A stretch of DNA of 48,872 bases from CAZDVQ01 sp964508975 (lineage in GTDB: Bacteria > Bacteroidota > Bacteroidia > Chitinophagales > Saprospiraceae), in assembly GCA_964508975.1 (NCBI GenBank), contig CAZDVQ010000033.1:1-48872 (forward strand), read 5' to 3'. The notes beneath the pieces were generated by a model that saw only the letters and a program-made list of their open reading frames with translations, was not told where the DNA came from and searched no databases. The stretch's first letter is position 1; each line of letters begins with the position of its first letter. This document shows positions 48,760-48,872 of this stretch, piece after piece. Made by a program: the position numbers and the translations under genes.

Positions 48760-48872
48760 AATTATTGAGCTGGTGGGGGGGGGGAAACGGCAGCTCCGCT
48801 GCTGTTTTTAGCGATTATTATGGTTTGACCAAGGCTTTTTTAGAATTTTTTACGACGTTGATGTATAATAAT

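Larger units (their letters stand above)
48547..48872. other. Gene-free right end of the window
   Basis: It holds the 5'-nucleotidase promoter, GC-rich element copy 16, a G-run of about ten (48774-48784) and a hairpin AACGGCAGC-tcc-GCTGCTGTT with T residues (about 48786-48809) that could terminate a plus-strand transcript. No gene is seen. Confidence 0.7.

Overview
The window is chromosomal DNA from a member of the Bacteroidota. Three things point there: repeated promoter -7 boxes of the form TAnnTTTG just upstream of gene starts (for example before hppA, hemA, yqgE, the histidine kinase and the 5'-nucleotidase), lipoboxes and outer-membrane barrels of the type usual in that phylum, and phylum-typical families (a TPR/PD40/carboxypeptidase-regulatory/SPOR protein, a TPR histidine kinase, a septoil-knot protein, a GH73/NamZ pair). 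The lineage below phylum cannot be fixed from the sequence. No rRNA, tRNA, CRISPR array, transposase or phage structural gene was recognised.

Layout. 1-3100: a 21-bp tandem array, then an SLC45-type MFS transporter and a GH13 lipoprotein amylase (minus strand), a likely maltodextrin unit. 3100-5800: hppA, a membrane pyrophosphatase, ending in a clear terminator. 5940-7350: an AT-rich cassette with a secreted protein of unknown function and a two-gene retropepsin unit. 7578-10731: a lipoprotein, hemA, a Kunitz-domain lipoprotein and a WD40 protein. 10902-14872 (minus): ECF sigma factor, anti-sigma-like protein, outer-membrane protein, RNase HI, PTPS/QueD and a membrane protein. 15255-16051: a small secreted protein convergent with a septoil-knot protein. 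16612-19846: peptidoglycan genes (GH73 glucosaminidase then NamZ muramidase) divergent from an S24/HTH regulator with a palindromic candidate operator between them. 19888-26584: four-helix-bundle protein, TerC, SDR, a KEPK-repeat protein, prolyl oligopeptidase and the c-di-AMP synthase CdaA. 26802-37124: GNAT, the SPOR-tailed envelope protein, penicillin-acylase-like hydrolase, XerD, YqgE, an outer-membrane protein, an LVIVD-repeat lipoprotein and a Cys-rich lipoprotein. 37493-40114: a TPR histidine kinase with its LuxR-type response regulator. 40268-48546 (all minus): RluF-like pseudouridine synthase, a degenerate M28 peptidase homologue, Sua5, an MDR oxidoreductase, a DUF481 barrel and a 5'-nucleotidase lipoprotein.

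The most striking structure lies between the genes. Fifteen copies of a 100-240 bp GC-rich element recur in both orientations. They start TTTGGGCG, carry a shared core GCTCGCTrTTCGCTCGG, and end in CATCRCTARCGC or CCAGCTMACGCG. Their internal hairpins differ in sequence from copy to copy but keep their pairing, as expected if structure is selected. In 12 of 15 copies the TTTGGGCG end faces the 5' start of the adjacent gene, 38-155 bp away. A second family, a 260-bp nested palindrome, occurs twice in opposite orientation (16174-16433 and 44399-44655), and a third palindrome lies at 45799-45972. Other gene-level points of interest are a bacterial Kunitz-domain lipoprotein, a septoil-knot protein, an M28 homologue that has lost nearly all metal and catalytic residues, and an endo/exo peptidoglycan hexosaminidase pair with a divergent regulator.
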